A stretch of DNA of 51,899 nt from an uncultured Helicobacter sp. (GTDB lineage: Bacteria > Campylobacterota > Campylobacteria > Campylobacterales > Helicobacteraceae). Below, in pieces: positions 35,067 to 43,467 of the stretch (its first letter is position 1; every line of letters begins with the position of its first letter). Under the pieces are notes generated by a model that was given only the letters and a program-made list of their open reading frames with translations, did no database searches and was not told the DNA's origin. A program made the translations under genes and the position numbers. The DNA lies in contig NZ_CALERY010000023.1 of NCBI RefSeq assembly GCF_937906905.1, positions 1-51,899 on the forward strand, written 5' to 3'.

Positions 35067-35969
35067 TTATGCCTTTTTGCCTTTGCCTAGAAACTCGCCT
35101 AGCACGCTAAGTGCGCCGATAAATTCACTTGTCTCATAGGGAATGATGACTTTATCTTTGCTAGGGTTTTTGCTTAGCTCATTAAATGCCACTACGCGCT
35201 CTTTTGCCAGGAGGAATTCCGCTGCATGCACGCTTTTGCTCATTTGATTGGCGATTAGCTCCATGGCATCGCTCTGTCCTTGCGCTAGTGCGATTTGCTC
35301 ATATTTCTTCGCATCTGCCATGCGCTCTATCGCTTCAGCTTGCAAGACTTTCTCTTGCTTGAGCGCTTCAGCATTGCGGATAAGGGCTTCTTTTTCCGCT
35401 TGGGCTTTTAGCTCGATTGCGCGCTTTTCGCGCTCGGCTTTCATTTGTAGATTCATGGCGTTTTCAATGTCTTTGGGGACAGAAATCTCGCTAATTTCAA
35501 CGCGCATGATTTTGACTCCCCAGTTATTCGCTGCCTCGCCAAGTGCGACTTGTAGTGCGGCATTGAGTCTATCGCGCGATGAGAGAGAGTCATCGAGATT
35601 GATTCGCCCGATTTCACCACGAAGCGTGGTTGTCGCAAGATTGGCGATAGCTTGTTTATAGTCATTGACACTATACACAGCAGACTTGGCGTCAAACACT
35701 TTAAGAAAGACAATCCCATCAATATTGATATTGACATTATCTTTGGTGATGACCTGCTGGCGCCCGATGTCAATCATCTGCTCACGCGCACTCACCACAG
35801 CCGAGACCCTATCGATAAATGGCACGATAAAATGAAATCCCCCATCTAGCACTCGGTGGAAGCGCCCTAGCCGCTCGATGATGGCAACATCTGTTTGCGA
35901 GATGATTTTGATCCCAAAAAACAGCACTGCTCCACACAGCACCAATAACACCACTGCTGCTACTAGCAT
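35067..35969 (-). CDS. SPFH/band-7 membrane scaffold protein, stomatin/QmcA type
   Basis: One N-terminal membrane segment (LVAAVVLLVLCGAVLFFGIKI) followed by the band-7 domain: QTDVAIIERLGRFHRVLDGGFHFIVPFID, REQMIDIGRQQVITKDNVNINIDGIVFLKV, YKQAIANLATTTLRGEIG, and NWGVKIMRVEISEI. A long Ala/Glu-rich coiled coil (EKRAIELKAQAEKEALIRNAEAL) precedes a C-terminal tail ending GKGKKA. Such proteins form oligomeric rings or cages in the membrane and partner with NfeD. The start is the ATG at 35969, five bases after AAGGAG; a GTG two codons above overlaps the ribosome site. 301 residues. Confidence 0.92.
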   Translation of the reverse strand: MLVAAVVLLVLCGAVLFFGIKIISQTDVAIIERLGRFHRVLDGGFHFIVPFIDRVSAVVSAREQMIDIGRQQVITKDNVNINIDGIVFLKVFDAKSAVYSVNDYKQAIANLATTTLRGEIGRINLDDSLSSRDRLNAALQVALGEAANNWGVKIMRVEISEISVPKDIENAMNLQMKAEREKRAIELKAQAEKEALIRNAEALKQEKVLQAEAIERMADAKKYEQIALAQGQSDAMELIANQMSKSVHAAEFLLAKERVVAFNELSKNPSKDKVIIPYETSEFIGALSVLGEFLGKGKKA

Positions 35970-36435
35970 GCACACTCCTTAATCTTTGAGATTTCGGCAT
36001 TATACACCAAGATATTGGAGATTATATCAATCGTGCCAAAGCTTTGAGAGCAGAATCCACTGCCGATATGGGGATTTTAGAAATAACGAAGTTGTGATGA
36101 GGTGCTCTTTTGCGAGGCTTTGAGATTGCCAGGTGTTTAGTGAAGGGCTGCTATCAGGCTTAGTCTATGCTCAATGAGTGTGTGCTACATGAGTGCTGAT
36201 AAGCCCAGCACCACAGGCTCTGGCAGGTCAAAATCACGCAGGAGTTTCGCGCAAGAAAGCAGAATCTGCCCGAGCAGTAGCGCGCTCATCATCGTGCCAC
36301 AAGCATAAAATAAAATCTAGGGAGTATTCTGCTATGGGAGATTATGCGGGCAAAATATATTGGGCATAGTCTGCAAGATTTGTGGTATTTGCAGAATCTG
36401 TATGGTGAGTTTGACTGACACCGCTTGGGATTTGA
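35970..36435. other. 466-base region between the SPFH gene and fliW holding a gltS remnant
   Basis: No intact gene is visible. The right half contains a short stretch that still reads as the N-terminus of a glutamate carrier (36185-36316). The remainder shows stop codons in all frames and no clear RNA structure; an A/T-poor part at 36100-36180 has no recognisable feature. Confidence 0.5.
36185..36316 (-). pseudogene. remnant of sodium/glutamate symporter GltS N-terminus
   Basis: On the minus strand this 43-codon stretch begins right after an in-frame TAG and reads ILFYACGTMMSALLLGQ, then KLLRDFDLPEPVVLGLSALM before TAG. In GltS the N-terminus has LLLG followed about 20 residues later by an (F/Y)xIPEPVxGGL signature, which matches well in order and spacing. 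The rest of the carrier (about 350 residues) is gone, and I find no continuation in the next 180 bases. I take it as a degraded fragment. Confidence 0.55.
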
Positions 36436-36885
36436 CTATGAATCGGCAGAATCTGGCGCGCTAGTGTTGGTATTTGCATTAGCGCTTTCAAGACTCTCGC
36501 CCTCTTTATACCATTTGGAGATTGGCTCTGCGATGCTATATGCTGGGTATTTGAAGCTATCTAAGACGATTTGCGCCATGGTTTGATTGTCAAAATTAAA
36601 TACCAAAGGTGCGAGAAAATTTATCGTGGAGTTTTGAATTGGGGTTTGCATGACCATGATATTGGCGACAAAGATATTCTTAGCATTTTCGAGATCGAGC
36701 AATAGCTTCATAGCTACCGGGACTTCGAAGTCATACTCGCGCAAGATAAAAGGATTGACCAGCACAAAAACAGGCGCTGGAGCATCGACATTACTCAAGC
36801 GCATGAAGATTTCATCAATCTTCTCTAGCTTCATTTTCACAACATCTTCAAAGCCTAAAATGGGCGATTTGACTTCAAAAATCAT
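36436..36885 (-). CDS. fliW: flagellar assembly factor FliW
   Basis: 149 residues from the ATG at 36885 (a GTG directly before it is the alternative). The FliW pattern is visible: IFEVKSPILGFEDVVKMKLEKID, FVLVNPFILREYDFEVPVAMKLLLD and NIFVANIMVMQTPIQNSTINFLAPLVFNFDNQTMAQIVLD, where PIQNSTINFLAPLVFN is the family core. FliW binds flagellin and, in species with CsrA, relieves translational repression of flagellin. The C-terminus (residues 135-149) is a low-complexity tail, ESANANTNTSAPDSADS, with a motif copy. The gene stands alone, back to back with the S4 gene. Confidence 0.88.
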   Translation of the reverse strand: MIFEVKSPILGFEDVVKMKLEKIDEIFMRLSNVDAPAPVFVLVNPFILREYDFEVPVAMKLLLDLENAKNIFVANIMVMQTPIQNSTINFLAPLVFNFDNQTMAQIVLDSFKYPAYSIAEPISKWYKEGESLESANANTNTSAPDSADS

Positions 36886-37002
36886 CACGAACCTTTTGTA
36901 TCTGCAGACTAATATTCCAGGATTCTACCTAAAATTCCCCTATAAATGCAAATTTTACCGCGAAATTTTGGGGCTTGGAGCGCGAATTTGCAAAATTCAT
37001 AT

Positions 37003-37008
37003 ACAATT
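37003..37008 (+). promoter_or_regulatory. -10 box of the S4-domain gene
   Basis: TACAAT in CATATACAATTGC lies about 50 bases before the S4 gene start, in the AT-rich stretch between it and fliW. The reverse strand of the same region probably holds the fliW promoter. Confidence 0.45.
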
Positions 37009-37058
37009 GCGCGATAAACACTGCTAAGTCCAGAATCTAGCGATGACAAGGAAATTTT

Positions 37059-37304
37059 ATGCGGATTGATAGCTTTCTTAATGCCACAAACATTGTCAAA
37101 AAGCGCGCAATCGCCCAAGACATGTGCGACAATAATGTCGTGGAGATCAATGGTGTGCGTGTCAAAAGTAGCAAAGAAGTGCGCGTGGGCGATCGCATTT
37201 GCCTGCACTTCCTTGAGCACACTAGGTGCTATGAGGTGCTTTCTATCCCTACCACTCGCACAACTTCAAAATCGATGGCGCACACATTTATCAAAGAGCT
37301 TTAA
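37059..37304 (+). CDS. S4-domain RNA-binding protein
   Basis: 81 residues, nearly all one S4 fold: RIDSFLNATNIVKKRAIAQDMCD, then NNVVEINGVRVKSSKEVRVGDRICLHF. Small stand-alone S4 proteins of this size include RqcP/HslR types that act on stalled 50S subunits carrying peptidyl-tRNA; whether this one does so is inference. The start ATG is preceded by AAGGA. The C-terminus ends THTFIKEL. No partner lies downstream; the convergent trpA ends 58 bases away. Confidence 0.85.
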   Translation: MRIDSFLNATNIVKKRAIAQDMCDNNVVEINGVRVKSSKEVRVGDRICLHFLEHTRCYEVLSIPTTRTTSKSMAHTFIKEL

Positions 37305-37362
37305 TCACCAATAGCCACACATTACCCTAGGTAATCCTTTAGCCCAAAAGCCTTGCCAGAAT

Positions 37363-38187
37363 CTAAGAATCTAGCGCATTGCGTATAGATGTGGCATAGT
37401 TCCCAAGCTCCTCTAATCGCTGCTCGTGGTTTTTATCGTGTTGCGCGCAGATTTGGACAATCGCACTACCGATAATCACGCCATCAGCATATTTAGCGAT
37501 TTCGTGTGCCTGCTCTGGTGTGGAGATCCCAAACCCCACTGCCACAGGCACACTGGAAGCTTGCTTGATACGCGCGATAGTTTTGGCATTGATTTCTAGC
37601 GCATTACGCACGCCTGTAACCCCGAGCGATGAAACGCAGTAGATGAAGCCTTGCGCATCTTTAGCGATGTGATCAATCCTATCATCGCTGGTGGGCGTGA
37701 TGAGTGAGATGAGATCTACGCCTTGGGTATAAGGAAGAAATTCTCCTCGCTCCTCATAGGGCACATCAGGGATAATCACACCATTGACTCCAAGTCGCCG
37801 CGCCTGGTCGAAAAACCACCTGCTCCCATGTGAAAATACGATATTGGCATAGGTCATAAATACCAGCGGGATACTACTCCTTGCTCGCACGCGCTCTACC
37901 AGAGAGAATATCTCCTTAAGTCTTGTGCCAGATTCTAGTGCGCGCGCGGTTGCAGCCTGGATCACTGCACCCTCTGCCACAGGATCGGAAAATGGAATCC
38001 CAAGCTCGATGATATCAGCACCATTTTCTATCAGTGTGAAAATCGCACGCTCGTTGAACTCTAGGCTAGGATCGCCGCAGGTGATAAAAGGGATAAAAGC
38101 CTTTCTCTTGGCAAAAGCTTGCGTAAGCCCAGAATCTAAAATGCTAGATTCTGGGCTAGTTTGGGTGGATTTTGCTGTATTACTCAT
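37363..38187 (-). CDS. trpA: tryptophan synthase alpha subunit
   Basis: TrpA cleaves indole-3-glycerol phosphate to indole and passes indole to TrpB. Present blocks are FIPFITCGDPSLE, ADIIELGIPFSDPVAEGAVIQAA with the catalytic Glu (E in IELG), PLVFMTYANIVFSHG, GVIIPDVPYEE and IYCVSSLGVTGVR, and the phosphate-binding VGFGISTPEQAHE. 274 residues, including an N-terminal tail of about 25 (NTAKSTQTSPESSILDSGL). That tail is encoded by a 13-bp perfect hairpin of the dispersed motif (38127-38158). The ATG overlaps the end of trpB by eight bases, so translation is coupled. Confidence 0.95.
   Translation of the reverse strand: MSNTAKSTQTSPESSILDSGLTQAFAKRKAFIPFITCGDPSLEFNERAIFTLIENGADIIELGIPFSDPVAEGAVIQAATARALESGTRLKEIFSLVERVRARSSIPLVFMTYANIVFSHGSRWFFDQARRLGVNGVIIPDVPYEERGEFLPYTQGVDLISLITPTSDDRIDHIAKDAQGFIYCVSSLGVTGVRNALEINAKTIARIKQASSVPVAVGFGISTPEQAHEIAKYADGVIIGSAIVQICAQHDKNHEQRLEELGNYATSIRNALDS
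38127..38158. repeat. 13-bp perfect hairpin of inverted motifs inside the start of trpA
   Basis: AGCCCAGAATCTA (38127-38139) and TAGATTCTGGGCT (38146-38158) are perfect arms around a 6-base loop. It lies 22 bases past the trpB stop and inside codons 10-21 of trpA, where it encodes SPESSILDSGL. As RNA it would fold close to the trpA ribosome site. Confidence 0.7.
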
Positions 38188-39361
38188 AGATATCTTCTCC
38201 TTTGTAGCGTGCCATGGCGGCGCAGTCTTTATCTCCTCTGCCAGAGAGGGTTACAAGGATAAGCGAGTCTTTGGGCAGGGTTTTGGCAGTTTTTTTGACA
38301 TAGGCGATCGCGTGAGCACTTTCAATCGCTGGAATAATACCCTCGATTTTGGAGAGATATTCAAAGGCATCTACTGCTTCATCATCGGTGATTGGCACAA
38401 ATTCTGCGCGTTTGATGTCATGCAAATACGCATGCTCTGGACCCACACCAGGGTAATCCAGCCCCGCCGAGATACTATACACAGGCGCGATTTGTCCTTG
38501 CTCATCTTGGCAGAAATACGACTTCATGCCATGAAATATCCCCATTCTGCCAGTGGTAATTGTCGCGGCATTCTCTGGCGTATTTACACCTCTGCCCGCA
38601 GCTTCGCAGCCTATGAGTCGCACGCTAGAATCTCCTATAAAATGATGAAAACTACCAATAGCATTGCTCCCGCCACCCACACAAGCGACAACCATATCTG
38701 GCAGCCGCCCGGTAGATTCTAGAATTTGTGCGCGAGATTCTAGTGAGATGACACTCTGCAAATCACGAACGATTGTCGGGAAAGGGTGTGGTCCAACTGC
38801 CGAGCCGATGAGATAATGTGTGTCGTGCATACGACCACTCCACTCGCGCAAGGCTTCAGATACAGCATCTTTGAGTGTGGCAGTGCCACTGGAGACGAGA
38901 TGGACTTTCGCACCAAGTAGGCGCATACGATAGACATTGAGTGCTTGGCGTTTGGCGTCCTCTTCTCCCATGAAAATCTCACACTCTAGCCCCAGAAGCG
39001 CGGCACCTGTCGCACTTGCTACACCATGCTGCCCCGCACCTGTTTCGGCGATTATGCGGGTTTTGCCCATTTTTTTGGCAAGCAGAATCTGTCCTAGGAC
39101 ATTATTGATTTTGTGTGAGCCAGTGTGGTTTAAATCCTCGCGTTTAAGATAGACTTGCACACCTAGATCAGCACTCATGCGTTTGGCATGGTAGAGCTTA
39201 GATGGGCGATTAGCGCATTCATCCAGTAGTGCGCATAGCTCGCTCTGGAAGCTTGGGTCATCTTTGTATGTATTGTAGGCACTTTCAAGTTCATTGATTG
39301 CATTCATAATCGTCTCTGGGACAAAGCGCCCGCCGTGATTACCAAAATATCCTATTTGCAC
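38180..39361 (-). CDS. trpB: tryptophan synthase beta subunit
   Basis: TrpB is the PLP enzyme that joins indole and serine. Blocks: GYFGNHGGRFVPETIM, LYHAKRMS, YLKREDLNHTGSHKINN with the Schiff-base Lys at residue 84, ETGAGQHGVASATGAALLG, HTAVGPHPFPTIVRD-like SAVGPHPFPTIVRDLQ, ACVGGGSNAIGSFHHF, and LVTLSGRGDKD near the end, where the phosphate loop GRGDKD is intact. 393 residues is standard. The gene is the first of a two-gene trpBA unit; no other trp genes lie in view, and hypD ends 120 bases upstream on the same strand. Confidence 0.96.
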   Translation of the reverse strand: MQIGYFGNHGGRFVPETIMNAINELESAYNTYKDDPSFQSELCALLDECANRPSKLYHAKRMSADLGVQVYLKREDLNHTGSHKINNVLGQILLAKKMGKTRIIAETGAGQHGVASATGAALLGLECEIFMGEEDAKRQALNVYRMRLLGAKVHLVSSGTATLKDAVSEALREWSGRMHDTHYLIGSAVGPHPFPTIVRDLQSVISLESRAQILESTGRLPDMVVACVGGGSNAIGSFHHFIGDSSVRLIGCEAAGRGVNTPENAATITTGRMGIFHGMKSYFCQDEQGQIAPVYSISAGLDYPGVGPEHAYLHDIKRAEFVPITDDEAVDAFEYLSKIEGIIPAIESAHAIAYVKKTAKTLPKDSLILVTLSGRGDKDCAAMARYKGEDIYE

Positions 39362-39480
39362 TTGCAGTCCTTGTGGTGAGATTCCCTAGCTTTGTAAGAG
39401 CTAGAATCCAAAGTCTAGCGGGATTTTGCAAAGAAACTTCTAAAATGCCAGATTCTGCGCCTTGGCTTAGAGTCTTTTGC

Positions 39481-40665
39481 CTAGATCTTCCTGCCGTATT
39501 TGTAGTAGGCTGCGCATGCGCCCTCACTGCTGACCATGCAGCTCCCTAGTGGGTGCTCGGGTGTGCAGGATTTGCCAAACACTTTGCAATCAAGCGGATT
39601 TGCTACACCGCGCAGGATATCGCCACATCGGCAGGCTTTGTTATCCGCGATTGGCTCTTGGCTTAGTATTGCGCTAAACTCGCATTCTGCATCATAGGCG
39701 CGATATTCCTCTCTAAGCTGCAATCCAGATTCTGGGATTTCACCAAGTCCGCGCCACTCAAAGTGCTCGCGGAGTGTGAAAAACTGCTCTACAAGCTCTT
39801 GTGCTTTTGTGTTTCCCTCCATGCTTACTACGCGTTTGTATTGGATCTCGAGGCGTGGGGATTTCTCCTTGGCTTGGCGTGCGATAGCTAAAATACTCTC
39901 CATCATATCCACAGGCTCAAACCCACTCACAACAATAGGGATATGATAGCGTTCAAAAATTGGTGCATAGATTTTAGCTCCAGCAATCACGCTTACATGA
40001 GAGGGTGCGATAAGCGCGTTAATCTTACAATCACTAGAATCTAGTATCGCGCGAAGTGGTGGGGGGACTAGGACATGATTGCTATGGATAAAGAGATTTT
40101 GCAGCCCAGAATCTATGGCGCGCTGAAGCATGGCTGCAGTCATAGGCGTCGTTGTCTCAAAGCCTATGGCAAAATACACCACGCGCTTGGTGGGATTCTC
40201 CCGCGCGATTTCAAGGGCTTGCATGGGCGAGTAGATGAAGCGCACATCAGCCCCCTTAGCACGGGCATCTTGCAAGCTACCATGTGAGCCTGGCACGCGC
40301 ATCATATCACCAAGTGTTAGAAGGATTACATCTTCTTGCATAGCAATATCGTATGCCTGGTTTATGCGGTGCTTTGGCATGATACATACAGGGCAGCCTG
40401 GTCCGTGGATACACTCGATATTTTCAGGCAGGAGCTGGGCGAGTGCATAGCGCATGAGCGTGTGGGTATGTCCGCCACACACTTCCATCATGTAGATTGG
40501 CTGCTCCAGCTCTCTGGCGACATGAGAGATCTCCTTGCCTAATGCAAGGATAGCTTCTTTATCGCGGAAGCTCTCGAGCAGTGTTTTTGTATCTATTGTT
40601 GCAGAAAGGGCTGGAGAGAGAGTGGCAGGCTTGGTGGATATGGATTCTGGCATGGTGTGCTTCAA
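39481..40665 (-). CDS. hypD: hydrogenase maturation protein HypD
   Basis: HypD carries a 4Fe-4S cluster and, with HypC, is the scaffold on which the Fe(CN)2CO unit of [NiFe] hydrogenase is built. YMMEVCGGHTHTLMRYAL (about residue 55) and ECIHGPGCPVCIMP hold the key Cys residues; RVPGSHGSLQDARAKGADVRFIYSP, VVYFAIGFETTTPMTAAML and VVSGFEPVDMMESI follow. The Fe-S Cys set is near the C-terminus (CRCGDILRGVANP and CKVFGKSCTPEHPLGSCMVSSEGACAAYY). 394 residues include a 20-residue N-terminal tail. It sits four bases past the DUF2147 gene. Confidence 0.95.
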   Translation of the reverse strand: MKHTMPESISTKPATLSPALSATIDTKTLLESFRDKEAILALGKEISHVARELEQPIYMMEVCGGHTHTLMRYALAQLLPENIECIHGPGCPVCIMPKHRINQAYDIAMQEDVILLTLGDMMRVPGSHGSLQDARAKGADVRFIYSPMQALEIARENPTKRVVYFAIGFETTTPMTAAMLQRAIDSGLQNLFIHSNHVLVPPPLRAILDSSDCKINALIAPSHVSVIAGAKIYAPIFERYHIPIVVSGFEPVDMMESILAIARQAKEKSPRLEIQYKRVVSMEGNTKAQELVEQFFTLREHFEWRGLGEIPESGLQLREEYRAYDAECEFSAILSQEPIADNKACRCGDILRGVANPLDCKVFGKSCTPEHPLGSCMVSSEGACAAYYKYGRKI

Positions 40666-40668
40666 GGC

Positions 40669-41229
40669 TTATTTAAATTCTTGGGCAATATCGTTTGCTA
40701 GAGAATCTTCCACGACTTTGAAGTCTGGTTTCTCGCTCTGGTATTTGGCGATTTGCTCTTGGGTAAGTGGTGTCCAAATGAGTGTTTGCCCCATCATGCC
40801 TAGCTTATCGATACTCGCGCGAAGTGTGAGATTGCCATTAGGCTCTTTGGTAACTTTTAGATGATATGTCTTGCCATCATCATAGTTATACACTTCGCCC
40901 CCGCTGAATGCCTTGCTGTCTTTTTTCAATCCATAGACAAACACCGAGCCTTTATCAAAGCGATCACGGAGCTTTGGATTTTGGTTTTTGCTATCCTTTT
41001 TAGGACCGCTACCATCGACATTGGCAAAGCCATAGGCGTAAAATTTACCATTGCGCGAGAAAAACTCCACGATACTTTGGCGCCCGCTATCGCCCACATG
41101 CGTCATATAGTAGCCTTTGAGCTCATCAGCTCCGCCATTTAGCGCGCTGGATTCTGCTCCTTCTTGCGCAAATACACTACTACAAAGCGCGAAAAATAGC
41201 GCAAAAACAGATGACACACAAATTCTCAT
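40669..41229 (-). CDS. DUF2147 periplasmic protein
   Basis: 186 residues with a signal peptide (RICVSSVFALFFALCSSVFA, cleavage near residue 21). The mature part has the DUF2147 pattern: SIVEFFSRNGKFYAYGFANVDG, DRFDKGSVFVYGLKK, GEVYNYDDGKTYHLKVTKEPNGNLTLRAS, and MGQTLIWTPLT. The family is widespread but without known function and often periplasmic. The gene lies between hypC and hypD, breaking the usual hyp cluster with only four bases before hypD, so it is expressed with them; whether it has a role in hydrogenase maturation is open. Confidence 0.85.
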   Translation of the reverse strand: MRICVSSVFALFFALCSSVFAQEGAESSALNGGADELKGYYMTHVGDSGRQSIVEFFSRNGKFYAYGFANVDGSGPKKDSKNQNPKLRDRFDKGSVFVYGLKKDSKAFSGGEVYNYDDGKTYHLKVTKEPNGNLTLRASIDKLGMMGQTLIWTPLTQEQIAKYQSEKPDFKVVEDSLANDIAQEFK

Positions 41230-41268
41230 GATTACTCCTTAGTTTGGTGATTTGTGGGGGATTTAGGC

Positions 41269-41517
41269 TCACTCGAGATATTCTTCCTCGTCCATATCTT
41301 GGACAATTTGCTTGTAGAGCTCGATAGACTCTAGCGCAGAATCTGTATCGATTTTGCTCATCACATAGCCGATGTGCAGCAGCACATATTCGCCTACCTG
41401 CACTTCTTCTTGCATGAGATCAAGGCTGGCTTCTCGGCTCACGCCTAGCGTCTCGATTGTCGCGGTGTTTTTTTTGCTATCTATGGAAAGGACTTTTGAA
41501 GGGATTGCTAGGCACAT
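41269..41517 (-). CDS. hypC: hydrogenase maturation chaperone HypC
   Basis: 82 residues from the ATG at 41517 so that the protein starts with the required MCLAIPSKV, whose Cys2 is needed for binding the hydrogenase large subunit precursor. VGEYVLLHIGYVMSKIDTDSALES is the C-terminal family block with the conserved His-Ile-Gly. The reading frame extends 21 codons above but lacks a match. A run of eight A (minus strand, at about 41467-41474) encodes KKN and could slip. It lies 16 bases after hypB and 39 bases before the DUF2147 gene. Confidence 0.93.
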   Translation of the reverse strand: MCLAIPSKVLSIDSKKNTATIETLGVSREASLDLMQEEVQVGEYVLLHIGYVMSKIDTDSALESIELYKQIVQDMDEEEYLE

Positions 41518-41533
41518 GGATACTCCTTCATGG

Positions 41534-42247
41534 CTAAAAACAATGGGTGGAATGATAGCCCATCTTTTTAGATTCTGCAAGGAATCTCACAAGCTCATGC
41601 AGGCTTGTTATATCTTTGGAGCTGGTTAGAAAGATTGGGATATTAGGCTTTAGTTGCGCAAGATCAGCGCGCACCCTATCAATAGAAAAGTCAAATACCT
41701 CGCACAAATCCGCCTTAGAGATGATTACCGCATCTGCACAAAGAAACATGCTGGGGTATTTGAGCACTTTATCATCACCCTCGGCACTTGAGAGTAGGAC
41801 GAGGTTTAGATGTGCGCCTAAGTCATAGCTTGCGGGACAGACGAGATTGCCTACATTTTCGATAAATAGATATTCTACATCAAGCGCATTACGCGCTTTT
41901 AGTGCATTGTAGGCGTCTTCTACCATGGCGGCTTCTAGGTGGCAGGCAGCGCCTGTGAGAATCTGGTGCGCAGCGATTCCGCAATGCTCTAGCCTGTCTG
42001 CGTCGCGGTTGGTCTGCAAATCCCCCTCAATCACGCAAAATCTCATCATTATGTCTGCCTGCTCGCTGTATTTGGCGAGCGATTCTAGTAGGGTCGTTTT
42101 CCCGCTGCCTGGCGAGCTCATGAGATTTATGACATAGAGATTATCGTGCGCGTAGATTTCGCGCAGCTCATTGGCTTTTTTGTCGTTTTTGCTTAGGATT
42201 TTTTCTACGATTTGGAGAGATTTGGGACTTAGGGTTGGGTTGTCCAT
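41534..42247 (-). CDS. hypB: hydrogenase nickel incorporation GTPase HypB
   Basis: HypB is the GTPase that helps deliver nickel to [NiFe] hydrogenase and, in Helicobacter, to urease. From the ATG at 42247 it has 237 residues. G1 is SSPGSGKTT (residues 44-52); CVIEGDLQTNRDAD, ACHLEAAMV with a metal-binding Cys-His, NVGNLVCPASYDLG, DAVIISKADLCE (G4) and FLTSSKDITSL follow. There is no long His-rich N-terminal stretch, so this is the simpler HypB form. The gene is the first of the hyp set and starts 28 bases after cgt. Confidence 0.94.
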   Translation of the reverse strand: MDNPTLSPKSLQIVEKILSKNDKKANELREIYAHDNLYVINLMSSPGSGKTTLLESLAKYSEQADIMMRFCVIEGDLQTNRDADRLEHCGIAAHQILTGAACHLEAAMVEDAYNALKARNALDVEYLFIENVGNLVCPASYDLGAHLNLVLLSSAEGDDKVLKYPSMFLCADAVIISKADLCEVFDFSIDRVRADLAQLKPNIPIFLTSSKDITSLHELVRFLAESKKMGYHSTHCF

Positions 42248-42275
42248 GAGAATCCTTTGGCTGTGATTTGGTATG

Positions 42276-43466
42276 TTAGGGGCGATTTGCGTAGTAAGCC
42301 CCAAAATCTGCGATGACTTCCTCATACATGGTAATGGCTTTGGCGATAGAGGATTCTAGTGTGTAGTTTTGCGCAGCTTTGGCATAGCGCTCGCCCTGTG
42401 CTTCACGCTCTTTCTCATGCTCTATCCAGTAGGTGATTTTATTGCTTAGGTCATTGGCATCGCCTGCGCGAAAAAGCGAGCGATGATCTAGTGCAAACTG
42501 CGAAGTCGCCGAGACTTTAGAATCCGCGATAACTGGCACCACGCCGCACGCTATGGCTTCTAGGCACGCTATGGCTTCGCCCTCGACTTCAGCAGCATGG
42601 ATATAGAGCGTGGTTTGTTGCAAAAGCTTTACAAGCTCATGCGGAGGCAAGAAGCCAAAATCCACTGCATTTGGCAGGCTCTGCGCAAGCTTTTTTAGCT
42701 TGGATTCCCTAGGACCTATGCCTTTTAGGTGGAGATGGATTCTGTCGCGATAGGGGTTTTGCGCGATGGCTTTGATGAGAAGGTCTTGGCGTTTTTCTGG
42801 GGAGTATCGCCCCACCATTGTGATATGGATAGGGGCGCTAGCCTTTTTGTCTGCTGCTTGAATTTCTTGTCGCATTTCCTGCTCTGCTCTAGATTCTACC
42901 CCAGAATCCCCTGCTTTGAAGCTTGGATCAAAGCCATTGGAGATGACATATTTTTTCCCGCCATAGCCTGCGCGCTCGAGCTCGTCTTTGATAAGTTTGG
43001 AGGGGCAGTGGATATGGTGGATATGCCGATAAAACCGGCGGTGAAATAGCCAAAAAATAAAGCGATTGAGTGGGGCAAGATTTTGGAGACCGATATTGTA
43101 GGTAATATGCTCTGGCTGGAGATGAAAGGCTGCCATATAGGGGATACGCATAGATTGCGCTACTTTTATGGCGACTTGCTCAAGCTTAAAGGGCAAAAAT
43201 AAATGCACCACATCTGCCCCTGCAAACGCTCGCTCCAGCACTGCTTTATCAGGCTTGCCAAACACCATATGCTGCGGGCGTGAGAACTCCGATACGATAG
43301 GGATATAGCGTGTGCGCACAGGGTAGAATCCCTCTCCCTCCACATGTGGCGCGACCACGCGCACGCTGTGCCCGGCATGTTGTAGCGCAGTAGCAAAGCG
43401 TGCCGCAGTCATAGAAGTGCCATTGCTTTTATCTGCAAAACTATCTACCACAAGCACGATGAGCAA
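42276..43466 (-). CDS. cgt: cholesterol alpha-glucosyltransferase (GT4 family)
   Basis: In H. pylori HP0421 transfers glucose to host cholesterol, and the product coats the cell and lowers immune attack. From recalled HP0421 sequence, this protein matches closely and in order: IVLVVDSFADKSNGTSMTA, HSVRVVAPHVEGEGF, FHLQPEHITYN, FYRHIHHIHCPSKLI, GGKKYVISNGFDPSF, VGRYSPEKRQDLLIKA and AAEVEGEAIACLEAIACGVVPVI, the last being the GT-B nucleotide-sugar site. The gene order metG-x-cmoB-thioesterase-cgt equals H. pylori HP0417-HP0421. I use the TTG at 43466, after AAGGAG, since the protein then starts LLIVLVVDSF. Residues about 184-213 (AGDSGVESRAEQE...) are an insertion with a motif hairpin at 42892-42908. 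Confidence 0.85.
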   Translation of the reverse strand: MLIVLVVDSFADKSNGTSMTAARFATALQHAGHSVRVVAPHVEGEGFYPVRTRYIPIVSEFSRPQHMVFGKPDKAVLERAFAGADVVHLFLPFKLEQVAIKVAQSMRIPYMAAFHLQPEHITYNIGLQNLAPLNRFIFWLFHRRFYRHIHHIHCPSKLIKDELERAGYGGKKYVISNGFDPSFKAGDSGVESRAEQEMRQEIQAADKKASAPIHITMVGRYSPEKRQDLLIKAIAQNPYRDRIHLHLKGIGPRESKLKKLAQSLPNAVDFGFLPPHELVKLLQQTTLYIHAAEVEGEAIACLEAIACGVVPVIADSKVSATSQFALDHRSLFRAGDANDLSNKITYWIEHEKEREAQGERYAKAAQNYTLESSIAKAITMYEEVIADFGAYYANRP

Positions 43467-43467
43467 A

